Below the pieces are notes generated by a model. It ran no database searches and was not told where the DNA came from. It saw only the letters and a program-made list of their open reading frames with translations. A stretch of DNA of 64,000 bases from contig NZ_CP094516.1 in NCBI RefSeq assembly GCF_029909975.1, positions 7,232,501 through 7,296,500 of the forward strand, given 5' to 3'. The DNA comes from Bradyrhizobium sp. ISRA430 (GTDB lineage: Bacteria > Pseudomonadota > Alphaproteobacteria > Rhizobiales > Xanthobacteraceae). Shown piece by piece: positions 39,337-49,844 of this stretch (position 1 is the first letter of the stretch; the number at the start of each line of letters is the position of its first letter). The translations under genes were made by a program, and so were the position numbers.

Positions 39337-39404
39337 GAGCGGGTGAGGCGAGAGTCTCACGCCCCGGTTCTGCGAGAGGTAAAATCCCTCCGGCCTACTC
39401 ACCC
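39337..39404 (+). ncRNA. Degenerate group II intron 3' end (domains V-VI)
   Basis: The 34 positions 39337-39370 repeat the domain V at 26596-26629, with one C missing in the 5' strand (GAGCGGG) and one C added in the 3' strand, so pairing at the base is disturbed. The tetraloop and inner stem are unchanged. It is again followed by the domain VI-like hairpin and by IS66 tnpC codons (VPVLAKGETDTGQCWIYVRDD), so the insertion site is the same as at 26.6 kb. Confidence 0.65.
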
Positions 39405-39530
39405 GACCGTGCCGGTGCTGGCCAAGGGCGAAACCGATACGGGGCAATGCTGGATCTACGTCCGGGACGACCGGCCACGGGGGGACGGACCCGCCGGCAG
39501 CGATGTTCTAATACTTATAGCGCGACAATC
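39405..39530 (+). pseudogene. IS66 tnpC fragment
   Basis: A short piece of tnpC directly after the intron remnant (VPVLAKGETDTGQCWIYVRDDRP). It breaks near 39530, and the continuation (YSRDKGEHPQGHLARYAGILQADA) is found at 43393, beyond an IS3 and an IS21 element. Confidence 0.75.
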
Positions 39531-39636
39531 TGTATGGGAAGCGCGCGACAACCAGGATGGCGGTGTCGCGGCGATAGAGATGGTCTCGGTTGTCTGAACA
39601 GCAATTCCGCGTCGATAAGTGGAGCTTCTGCCAGAG

Positions 39637-40462
39637 TTAGGCCGCCACGCGGAACGGCAGCGGGTTGAAGTAAGCTTGATCCGAGGTGCCGCGATCAAGG
39701 CTCGAGTGGGGACGCCGGCCATTGTAAAAGGCGAGGTATCGGCCGATCGAGGCAGGGGCGTCGGATACGGTGTCGTAGGCGCGCAGATAGACCCCCTCAT
39801 ATTTGACACTGCGCCACAGCCGCTCGACGAACACGTCGTCGCGCCAGGCGCCCCGGCCGTCCATGCTGATGGCGATGTCATGACTGGCGAGCACCCCGGT
39901 GAACGCGGCGCCCGTGACTGCGAGCCTTGGTCGGTGTTGAAGATGCTCGGCTTGCCGGGGCGCGCGAGAGCGTCCGCCACCGTCTCGACGCAGGATGCGG
40001 CTTCCATCGTGGTCGAGACGCGCCACGACAGCACCCGGCGGCTGAACCAGTCAAGCACCACCGCGAGATAGACGAAGCCGCGCGCCATCGGCATGTAGGT
40101 GATGTCCATCGCCCAGACCTGGTTCGGGCGTGTGATCTCGATCCCGCGCGGCAGATACGGATCGATCTTGTGCCCCGGTACGGGTTTGGTGGTGCGCCGA
40201 CGGCGGTAAAGCGCCTCTATGTCCATCCGCCGCATCAGCGGTTTGACATGCCGGCGGACGCTCTTGCACCCGTCGGCAGCCAGCAGGTCTCGCAACATTT
40301 GCGAACCGGCGAAAGGAAAGTCCAATGCAGCCGGTCGAGCCGTCCCATGATCGCGAGATCGGCGGGCGCCACTGGGCGCGGTAGATAATAGACACTGCCA
40401 CGGCTGATCTTCAAAACGTCCGCCTGTTTCGTGATCGGCAGGTCGTGCTCACGGTCGATCAT
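39637..40462 (-). pseudogene. IS3 OrfB transposase, frameshifted
   Basis: In order: MIDREHDLPITKQADVLKISRGSVYYL, then in another frame [33 protein letters not shown] and [35 protein letters not shown], and after a further shift near 39935 HDIAISMDGRGAWRDDVFVERLWRSVKYE and YNGRRPHSSLDRGTSDQAYFNPLP. Two frame changes make it inactive. The DDE residues are recognisable across the fragments. Confidence 0.85.
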
Positions 40463-40770
40463 CGCTTTGCGCTCGGCAGGCCGGCTTTGCTGAGCGCGCC
40501 TTCTAAAAAATCGCTCTCCAGCGTCAGCTCCCCAATCTTGGCGTGCAGCGTTTTCACCTTCACCGCGGGCTCGCTCGTTCTGTTGTCACCGCCAGCACCA
40601 AATACGTCGGCCGCCGCTTCCTGAAGCTGGGACTTCCACTGCGTGAGCTGGTTCGGGTGCACGTCGAAATGCTCAGCCAGCTGGGCCAGCGTCATCTCGT
40701 CCTTGATCGCGGCTAACGCTACCTTGGCCTTGAATGCCGGTGCGTGTTGCCGGCGGGTTCGTCTGCTCCT
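40459..40770 (-). pseudogene. IS3 OrfA with a lost start codon
   Basis: The frame encodes SRRTRRQHAPAFKAKVALAAIKDEMTLAQLAEHFDVHPNQLTQWKSQLQ and a leucine-rich tail, typical of OrfA. At the expected start the codon is AGG (40768-40770) before AGCAGACGAACC, where ATG is expected. The next in-frame ATG is at 40695 and would remove half of the helix-turn-helix. The orfA stop overlaps the orfB start. Confidence 0.7.
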
Positions 40771-41061
40771 CGTCTCTCCTGATTCGCCAATCTTGCCCGC
40801 CGTTAGGCAGAAACTCCACTTATCGCCCTGTCCGGATTGCCGGAACCAGCTCTGATGATTGCCGCGATGATTGTCTCGCGCAAGAGTTTTGTTGGCTCTG
40901 ATTGCGGCGGAGGGTCAATCAGCGATTGTTTTGGTGTGTCGCGTTTGACGGCGGGCGTCCAGGTCCGCGTTTTCGTTCGAGGGTGGTCCGCCTGCGATAA
41001 CTCTCGCCGTTCATATCGACGATGGTGGCGCGGTGAACGAGGCGATCGATGGCGGCGAGCG

Positions 41062-41739
41062 TCATAGCGGGGTCCGGGAAGACCTAACCCATTCGCCGAA
41101 GGGCGGATTGGGCGCGATCAGGATCGAGCGCCGCTCGTAGCGTGCGCTGATGAGCTCGAACAGCACGCTGGTCTCGGCCTGGTCCTTGGTGACGTAGGGC
41201 AGGTCATCGAGGATCAGGAGATCGAAGCGATCAAGGCGCGGTAAATGGCGGCCTCGAGGTTGAGCTCGCGCCGCGCGGCCTGGAGCTTCTGCACGAGATC
41301 GGTGGTTCTGGTGAAGAGAACACGCCATCCATTCTCGATCAGAGCGAGGCCGAGGGCACTTGCGAGATGGCTCTTTGCGCCACCGGGAGGTCCAAACAGC
41401 AACAAATTGGCGCCCTTGCCCAGCCAGCCGTCGTCGGCGGCGAGCGCGGTGACCTGCGCCTTGGAGACCATCGGCACGGACTCGAAGTCGAGTTGTCGAA
41501 GGACTTTCCGGCTGGCAGCATGGGTCGACAAGGTGGCGCTCGATGCGACGGCGGCCGCGTTCAGCGATCTCGTGCTCGGCAATGGTGGCGAGGAAGCGGG
41601 CCGCCGGCCAACCTTCCTTGTCAGACTGCTCGGCGAATTGCGGCCACAGCACCTTGATGGCGGGCAGCCGCAGCTCGTTGATCAACAGATTGAGTCCGTG
41701 TTCGTGCGGCGTCTCCGGTCTGGCTGGCGCCGATGAGAT
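41062..41739 (-). pseudogene. IS21 IstB-type ATPase, frameshifted
   Basis: Fragments of IstB: LLINELRLPAIKVLWPQFAEQSDKEGWPAARFLATI, then after a shift LLFGPPGGAKSHLASALGLALIENG (Walker A), and after another LLILDDLPYVTKDQAETSVLFELISARYERRS (Walker B region). The C-terminus is truncated or altered at the left edge near 41080. Dead by at least two frameshifts. Confidence 0.85.
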
Positions 41740-41741
41740 AC

Positions 41742-43340
<1,599 letters not shown>

Positions 43341-43392
43341 TCACGAGCCCGGCGAAGCTCTCTCATCCTGAACTGTCACCCTGATTGCCGCG

Positions 43393-43842
43393 CGACAATT
43401 ACTCACGCGACAAGGGCGAGCATCCTCAGGGGCATCTGGCCCGCTATGCCGGCATCCTGCAGGCCGACGCGTAGGACGGGTACAACCAGCTCTGGCGGGA
43501 CGCCAGCCTGGCCCGATCCGGGAGGTTGCATGCTGTTCGCACGGACGGCGCGCGTTCTATGCCATGGCGGACAGCGAAGAGAATGCCCGGCGCTAAGCCG
43601 CTGGCAAAAAGGAGATCCCGCTCTCGCCGATCGCGATCGAGGTCGTGAGGCGGATCGATGCGCTGTTCGAGATCGAACGCTCCATCAATGGCAAGAGTGT
43701 CGAGGAGCGCCTTCAGGTGCGGCAGACGCTGAGCCGTCCCTTGGTCGAGGAGCTTCAGGTCCAATGCAGGAGCGCGCCTCGGCGGCACGCGCAACGACAC
43801 ATCTTGAATGCGCCGACGAGTTATAGCGCCGGTACGTTCTGA
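43393..43842 (+). pseudogene. IS66 tnpC remnant
   Basis: Continuation of the tnpC fragment at 39405: YSRDKGEHPQGHLARYAGILQADA then a stop (TAG), followed in shifting frames by MPWRTAKRMPGA and RRIDALFEIERSINGKSVEERLQVRQTLSRPLVEELQV. It corresponds closely to 26780-27160, with extra stops and indels. Confidence 0.8.
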
Positions 43843-44100
43843 TCAATGGCCGAACACGATTGTAATACCGAGCTACTCCCTAAAAGCTGCGGACTCGACA
43901 GATCGTTGCACAAGCGCGAGTCGATAGTTAGCAGCGTCGAGCCGTCCAATTCATGCTTGCAGCGGCACGCCCAAAGCTTTTCGTAGAATGGTGAGGCGGC
44001 AAGCCGGATTTACGGTGCAGTTTCGCAATCCGTCTCTCGAGAAGAGGGGCTTCGTCATTTTCGTCGCGCCGATTTGCAGGTCTCCCGCTAAGCTTCGCTA

Positions 44101-46044
44101 ATGAGCCACTCGCATATGCCCGCGGATAACCTCGTCCGCATCAATGGCCGCGTACTCTTCCTAACAGAAGATCCCGCGCTTGTTCTCGCGCAGCTAGATG
44201 GGAAATCGTTGAGCATAACCAGTGCCGGCAAATTGCGGGACAATATCTCGACCGATGAGATTACGCCGGTTACTGTGATGTTCTCCTTTGACGATAAGCT
44301 CGGACAATATCCCTACGTCGGCTTCGAAACCCGAGGCGAGCGACCGATCGGCGTTGATGACATACGCCGTGGAGGCTTTGCTGTAACGGTCGCGGGCCGG
44401 CGTTACGGAAAAGGCTCGTCGCGAGAATCGAGTCCTCTAGCCGAGCTTCACGCTGGCATACGTTTGGTCATCGCCGAGAGCTTCGAGCAAATCTACCAGC
44501 AAAACTGCGACAACCTCGGTATTCTCACGAGCACAAACTACTCGCTCATTGACAGCATAGAAGCGGGCGATCCGATTCCGATTGAGGAATTTCTTCAAGG
44601 GCGCGACGATCTAACCTGCCGCATAGTCCGGGCGGGTGGATTATTGCCCTACGCACGAGCACAGGTCTGGAAGCTACCTGTTGTTCAACAAGGGAATACA
44701 AACGCGGTTTCACCGAGAACACTGGTTGAGAAGATCCTTGAGCGCCACCTCCACCCGAAAACATGTCATCTTGAACCCGGCACCGGCATTTTCGTGAGTG
44801 CCGACTGGCGATTCAGCCACGACTACTTCACTGGAATGGCCGCACACTTCATGCACAGGGCCTTTGGTGAGCCGGCGCCGCTGTTTAACCCCGATCGCGT
44901 TGTCGCGTTTCACGACCATTTGGTTCTCGCGCATCAAAGTGTCACACATCAGCATGACGATTTGCTTGACGGTGTGGCCGAGCTGGAAGAGGGCCACCAT
45001 CGATTTACGAGGCTATATCCTGTTCGATCCCATGAAGCTTTGCAGGACGGCACGGGTTCAGAAGGAATCTCTCACGCAATTATGGCGGAGCGGTATGCGC
45101 TGCCGGGACAAATCGTCGTCGGGACAGATTCCCATACCCCCCACTCCGGTGCCCTGGGATGTCTGGCTTTTGGCGTGGGCGCAACCGAGATGGCCAATAG
45201 CTGGGTTACCGGCTATGTGAGATGCAAAGTTCCCGAAACACTCCGTGTTGAGATCGATGGCTTACTTCCTCATGCGGTTACCGCAAAGGATATTGCACTC
45301 CATCTACTGCAGCAACCTGACATGCGCGCCGGAATGGGTATGGGTTGCGTCTTCGAATACTGTGGTTCCACGGTTCGATCGATGCCAGTGGACGAGCGCG
45401 CGACACTCACGAACATGGTCGCTGAGCTTGGAGGCTTCACGGGCATAGTCGCGCCGGACGAACAGACGGTAGCCTTCCTCCGGGACCGCCGCGAAATCGA
45501 GTTCCGTATCAAGCCATGGATGACCAGCGACGCTAATGCACGCTATCGCGCAAGGATTAGGGTTGAAGCAGGGGCGCTGTCCCCAATGATCGCTAGCCCG
45601 GGTGATCCTGGTAACGGAATTTCGGTTACACAACTGACCGCGCCAGTAAAGATCGACATTGCATATGGAGGATCTTGCACGGGGGGGAAGCGGAGCGACT
45701 TCGATGCATATCATGAAGTCCTTCGATGGGGTCTCGACCACGGCTTACGGGTCGCTGCCGAAACTACACTGTTCCTGCAGTTCGGCACTCTCGACGTCTA
45801 TCAATATTGTGCGGACCGCGGTTTCCTCGAGACGTTTCGGCAGGTTGGCGCCGTCCTGCTCATGCCTGGCTGCGGTGCATGCGCTAATTGCGGGCCAGGC
45901 CAATCGGAAAATGCGGGGCAAGTGACCATAAGTGCCATTAACCGCAACTATCCAGGTCGATCAGGACCGGGCCAAGTCTGGCTGGCGAGCCCATACACAG
46001 TTGCAGCAAGCGCTATTCAAGGAAGGATCGCTCAATTCCAGTAG
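44101..46044 (+). CDS. Fused 3-isopropylmalate dehydratase-like protein, LeuD-LeuC order
   Basis: A 647-residue aconitase-superfamily protein. Residues ~30-210 form the small 'swivel' (LeuD-like) domain with NISTDEITPV and YGKGSSRESSPLAEL. Residues ~225-645 form the large catalytic (LeuC-like) domain with VVGTDSHTPHSGALGCLAFGVGATE, and the three 4Fe-4S cysteines in YGGSCTGGK and MPGCGACANCGPGQ. In most fused aconitases the swivel domain is C-terminal; here it is N-terminal. It would isomerise a 2-alkylmalate-type hydroxy acid; the substrate is unknown. No good ribosome site precedes the ATG, and the ATG at 44116 is an alternative. The cluster also has a LeuA-like synthase but no LeuB. Confidence 0.88.
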   Translation: MSHSHMPADNLVRINGRVLFLTEDPALVLAQLDGKSLSITSAGKLRDNISTDEITPVTVMFSFDDKLGQYPYVGFETRGERPIGVDDIRRGGFAVTVAGRRYGKGSSRESSPLAELHAGIRLVIAESFEQIYQQNCDNLGILTSTNYSLIDSIEAGDPIPIEEFLQGRDDLTCRIVRAGGLLPYARAQVWKLPVVQQGNTNAVSPRTLVEKILERHLHPKTCHLEPGTGIFVSADWRFSHDYFTGMAAHFMHRAFGEPAPLFNPDRVVAFHDHLVLAHQSVTHQHDDLLDGVAELEEGHHRFTRLYPVRSHEALQDGTGSEGISHAIMAERYALPGQIVVGTDSHTPHSGALGCLAFGVGATEMANSWVTGYVRCKVPETLRVEIDGLLPHAVTAKDIALHLLQQPDMRAGMGMGCVFEYCGSTVRSMPVDERATLTNMVAELGGFTGIVAPDEQTVAFLRDRREIEFRIKPWMTSDANARYRARIRVEAGALSPMIASPGDPGNGISVTQLTAPVKIDIAYGGSCTGGKRSDFDAYHEVLRWGLDHGLRVAAETTLFLQFGTLDVYQYCADRGFLETFRQVGAVLLMPGCGACANCGPGQSENAGQVTISAINRNYPGRSGPGQVWLASPYTVAASAIQGRIAQFQ

Positions 46045-46375
46045 CGAGAACGCCACGAACGGCCATCTTCCGCATTTGGAACTACGCTCAGAGTGCGTGT
46101 CAATTGATTCAGGAGAACGTCATTATTTCGAAACTCGGGGATCAAACTCGTTCAAACATAGCTGAAAAGCCCTTGCATAGGCGTGCCACACATCTTATGC
46201 GGCAACGGGCGCAGTCGACCCGTTATGCGCGCTAGGGCAAGCTGGATACAGTCTTTCCTTCAACCACGGCAGGGATGTAGATGCCGTAACGGCCCCGCGC
46301 CCAGCAAGAGGCAAACCGTCCCCAGTAGATGATGAGATCACGATCTGAGTTCGCTCTAGCAGGCTGTTGAAGAAC
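46045..46375. other. Intergenic region without recognisable gene
   Basis: About 330 bp between the LeuDC-like gene and the converging IS5-associated remnant. No frame with family features and no clear terminator hairpin. Confidence 0.5.
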
Positions 46376-46723
46376 TCATCCGCGTTCGCAAACGAAGGCT
46401 GAGTCGTCGCCATTGTGGATGTAGAAGTGGCCGACGAGCCTGCCCGCAGTGCCGATCATAGCCCATCCGCGACCTCAAGACGGATCATTCTCGTCGTGCC
46501 CTTTCCATGAGAACTCGGCGCAGGCCGATCCGTCTCGCGCGCCGTAGCGGAGGTCGAGGAAGCCCTTGAGAGCCCCAAAGGAGATTTCGCCATCGGACTT
46601 GCCCTGGAAGGTGAGATGCGCCTCCTCGACGAGGTCGAGAAAGCCGTTGTCCCAGACGTCCATCTCGACGATGCGCCAGCGGCCGACGAAGGCCTTGGCG
46701 AAGCCGGGCACCTTGGCCATCAA
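46376..46723 (-). pseudogene. IS-linked small protein gene with an in-frame TGA
   Basis: Reads VGRWRIVEMDVWDNGFLDLVEEAHLTFQ, GALKGFLDLRYGARDG and CAEFSWKGHDENDPS, then TGA (46475-46477), and continues in the same frame with GRGWAMIGTAGRLVGHFYIHNGDDSAFVCERG to a second stop at 46376. The two halves together match a familiar ~110-residue bacterial protein of unknown function (RWRIxEMDxWD ... GRGWA ... GHxxIHxGDDS). Its start overlaps the transposase stop at 46720. A single nonsense change is the simplest explanation. Confidence 0.7.
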
Positions 46724-47225
46724 CCGGTCTCCGCGATCAGCTTGGGCAGCCGCACCAGATTGTAGGCGGTGGCAGCGAAGGTAAAGGCCCTTGCGACGCG
46801 ATCACGGCCACGGAAGCTGGTTTTCTCTTGCCCGGCGACCGTTTTGATCCAGCCGAATGCCTCCTCGATCCGCTTGCGGATGCGCGGGCTGATGACATAG
46901 CCGGCCGTGCCGGGTCGTTCGTCCGTCAATCGCCGAGCTGCGGCCGCTGGTGTTCTGTGCAACATGCGGTGTGACGTTCATCGAGGGCAGCTCGTTGACG
47001 AAGTCTTCTGCGTCGTAGGCTTTGTCGGCGCCAAGCGTGATCGCTGTCGGCCGGTCGGCGGCGTACGCCGGTGGCTGACTTTTCACGCAGATATGCGACC
47101 TTTGCGTGGCGAGCGACAACGCTTCTCTCGCTATGACCGAGCGAGGGTTGGCCGCGGCATGCCATCCCACTGATCCACATGCAGCGCATCGTGATGGAGC
47201 TGCTGATAATCGGCTCGCCTCTCAA
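46720..47225 (-). pseudogene. IS5-family transposase, C-terminal remnant
   Basis: Two frames: ITLGADKAYDAEDFVNELPSMNVTPHVAQNT, then YVISPRIRKRIEEAFGWIKTVAGQEKTSFRGRDRVARAFTFAATAYNLVRLPKLI and stop at 46720. This is the second half of an IS5/ISL2-like DDE transposase (the DKAYD aspartate and the E-containing EEAFGWIK are visible) with a frameshift. The first half is missing. Confidence 0.8.
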
Positions 47226-47827
47226 TGCGCACCGGGCGCTCGAGTTGGATACGTCAACGCCAATGGTGCCGCAGCGAGAATTGCGGGTCGCGGCTATGGC
47301 TGGCCTTGAGAATAGCCGCCAAAGCGCTCCTGACGATGCGGGCGACCCGCGAACTCGTGTACCTTTCCACCGACATGGCCCATGTGCGGCGTTGCGCGCG
47401 GAGGGACACCTCTTCGGGTTCCCTTAACTTAGCGAGAGCCCGCGGGAGAAACCCGGTGCATTCGCGCAAAAGCCGTCGTCTCAGTGGCAGGGCCGCTGAT
47501 GGGTTATCGGCTCACATAAAGATATACCCATGCGTACCGGATCTATTCACAGCCGTCATGTCATGCACGAAGTCGATGCCCATCCAGCTCGCTCGATAGC
47601 CCTCAGCTACTCGGCGCTGATCTATCCCGCGTTCCTTCAATGGGTCGGGTTAAGAGCCATCAGGATGCAGGCTATTTGACCTGAACTGATGAAGCAAATG
47701 GAAACGTTCGAGCGAGCCGCGTAGTGCTTCAACTCTGTTCAGCTCATCGAGCAAGACGGCGATCGTCATGCGGACGTGGTTCAAGCTTCCGAGCGCAAGA
47801 CATTGCTCTCTGAAAGTCGTGAGTAGC
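47226..47827. other. Eroded region downstream of the carboxylase operon
   Basis: About 600 bp. On the minus strand at 47480-47640 frames read YRASWMGIDFVHDMTAVNRSG, which looks like a remnant of a real protein, possibly a transposase or recombinase; I cannot assign it. Nothing else recognised. Confidence 0.45.
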
Positions 47828-49828
47828 TTAAACCACCAGAACCGGGTCGCGCTCGACGACGGCAACGATCGCGTTCCGATGGACAGTATCGCCAGGTTTG
47901 AAGTGGACTGCAGTCACGGTGCCATCCACCTCGCTTACAATGCGGAACTCCATCTTCATTGATTCCATGATGATCGCCGCGTCGCCTGCTTTCACGCGCG
48001 CGCCGACGTTGATGTTGACCTTCAGCACCACGCCCGTCATCGGGGCTCGCAGTTCGCCGCTAACTTCCGGAGTCGTATGGAGGTATTTTAGATAGGAAAC
48101 TACGTATAAGGCGCGAGCCCGACGAGGATCGTGGACGTAGATGGCGTTGTCCCGTGGAAATATACGTACGATCTCGCGGCGTGAATTTATCGCGGCTATA
48201 AAACTGTCGTCACCGAGCGCCGACAGTCTCACTGCAACCTTGGCCTCATTCACGCCGATCAACATCCAGTTGTCGGCTTGCATCGGTGCGAAGCGGATCT
48301 CCGCGCGCTTTCCTGCGCTATCGAGATACAGGATGGGGATCGGCGCCATTCCGTCGTCGTCCGACGCCATGTGCCAGCCGGTCAGCTCCCTGGACAGCCA
48401 CGGTCGTTTGGATCCAGTCTCCCGTTGACGCATCATCCAGAAATAGGCTGCCATCGCGAGCGTATCGGTGTCGCTATCATGGACCTCATTCGATCCATAG
48501 ACCTGGTCATCAATGAAGCGCGTATGGAATGTTCCGTTCCTCGTCTCGGGTAACGCGATTAACCGTCCGAGGAACTCTCTGTTGGTTGTGACGCCGAAGA
48601 TCGATGTCTCATTAAGCGCACGACGAAGCCGATCTAGTGCCTCGTTGCGAGTATCGGCATGCACAATGAGTTTAGCAAGCATCGAGTCATAGTAGGGCGT
48701 AACGATTGAACCACTTTCGACGCCGGTTTCGACGCGTATATCACCAGAGGGAAACCTGACGTGCGCAACCTCTCCGGTGGATGGCATGAAGCCGTCGTTC
48801 GGGTCTTCCGCGCAGATGCGAGCCTCTATCGCATGCCCGCGGCATATCACCGTTCCTTGTGCGATCGAAAGCCCGTCACCGGCTGCGATGCGGAGCATGA
48901 GCTCGACGATGTCCTTACCGGTAACCATTTCGGTCACGGGATGCTCAACCTGAATCCGGGGGTTGACTTCGAGGAAATAGTAGTCTGCGCCGCTGACGAG
49001 GAACTCGACGGTGCCGACACCCCGGTACTTGAGCCGGCGACCGAGCTGGACGGCATCCTCAAGCATGCGCTCGCGAAGCCTAGATGGCAGGTTGGGCGCC
49101 GGCGCCTCCTCGATCAGCTTCTGGTGACGGCGCTGGAGCGAACATTCGCGCTCGAACAGATGGATCACGTTTCCGTGGCCATCTCCCACGATCTGCACCT
49201 CGATGTGCCGGCCGCGCTGAATCAGCTTCTCGACGATCAGGCAGGCGTCACCGAAGGCATTCTTGGCTTCGCGCATCGCGGACTCAATTTCCTCGCGAAT
49301 TCTATCAATAGATGAGATGACCCGCATGCCCTTGCCGCCGCCACCGGCTGCAGCCTTCAGCATGACCGGCAGCTCGAGTTGGCGGACTGCGTCTTCGATT
49401 TCGGCGGGATCCTCGCTGGGAGATTGGCAGCCGGGGACCGTGGCAATGCCAGCCGCAACGGCCTCGCGTTTCGCAGACGCCTTATCGCCAAGGCGTTTGA
49501 TAGTGTCCGGCGTAGGCCCGATGAACACGAGGCCGGCACCTTCGACAGCGTGAGCGAACGCTGCGTTCTCGGCTAGGAAGCCAAAACCCGGATGAATGGC
49601 TTCGGCGCCGGTGGTCCTGGCGGCGGCGATCACGGTATCGATTCGCAGATAACTTTCTGAAGCCGGGGCGCCACCTATCTCGATTGATTCGCCAATGGTC
49701 TTGACATGCAAGGCGTCGGCATCCGCGGCGGAATGGACACCCGCCACCGCGACGCCGAGACGGCGGCAGCTGCGCGCAATGCGGCAGGCGATTTCACCCC
49801 GGCTGGCGATCAATATCTTCTTGAACAC
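47828..49828 (-). CDS. Acyl-CoA carboxylase alpha subunit (biotin carboxylase plus biotin carrier)
   Basis: A 666-residue biotin-dependent carboxylase alpha subunit with a GTG start at 49828 (ccaggag upstream). Domains in order: biotin carboxylase N-domain (KKILIASRGEIACRIARSCR), ATP-grasp with AAAGGGGKGMR, ERECSLQRRHQKLIEEAPAP and the catalytic EVNPRIQVEHPVTEM, a BC C-terminal domain, a linker of ~150 residues, and a C-terminal biotinyl domain with the acceptor lysine in ESMKME (usually EAMKM). It carboxylates biotin with ATP and bicarbonate for the partner subunit encoded 16 bp upstream. The architecture is that of methylcrotonyl-, geranyl- and propionyl-CoA carboxylases. It looks more GC-rich than the LeuDC and LeuA-like genes, hinting at a separate origin. 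Confidence 0.93.
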   Translation of the reverse strand: MFKKILIASRGEIACRIARSCRRLGVAVAGVHSAADADALHVKTIGESIEIGGAPASESYLRIDTVIAAARTTGAEAIHPGFGFLAENAAFAHAVEGAGLVFIGPTPDTIKRLGDKASAKREAVAAGIATVPGCQSPSEDPAEIEDAVRQLELPVMLKAAAGGGGKGMRVISSIDRIREEIESAMREAKNAFGDACLIVEKLIQRGRHIEVQIVGDGHGNVIHLFERECSLQRRHQKLIEEAPAPNLPSRLRERMLEDAVQLGRRLKYRGVGTVEFLVSGADYYFLEVNPRIQVEHPVTEMVTGKDIVELMLRIAAGDGLSIAQGTVICRGHAIEARICAEDPNDGFMPSTGEVAHVRFPSGDIRVETGVESGSIVTPYYDSMLAKLIVHADTRNEALDRLRRALNETSIFGVTTNREFLGRLIALPETRNGTFHTRFIDDQVYGSNEVHDSDTDTLAMAAYFWMMRQRETGSKRPWLSRELTGWHMASDDDGMAPIPILYLDSAGKRAEIRFAPMQADNWMLIGVNEAKVAVRLSALGDDSFIAAINSRREIVRIFPRDNAIYVHDPRRARALYVVSYLKYLHTTPEVSGELRAPMTGVVLKVNINVGARVKAGDAAIIMESMKMEFRIVSEVDGTVTAVHFKPGDTVHRNAIVAVVERDPVLVV

Positions 49829-49844
49829 GGTGGAACTCCTGGGT

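Larger units (their letters stand above)
39613..40825 (-). mobile_element. IS3-family element, about 1.2 kb
   Basis: Bounded by inverted ends cgataagtggag (39613) and ctccacttatcg (to 40825), extending to near-repeats ggcagaa/ttctgcc inside. It carries orfA and a frameshifted orfB on the minus strand. A target duplication was not evident. Confidence 0.75.
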
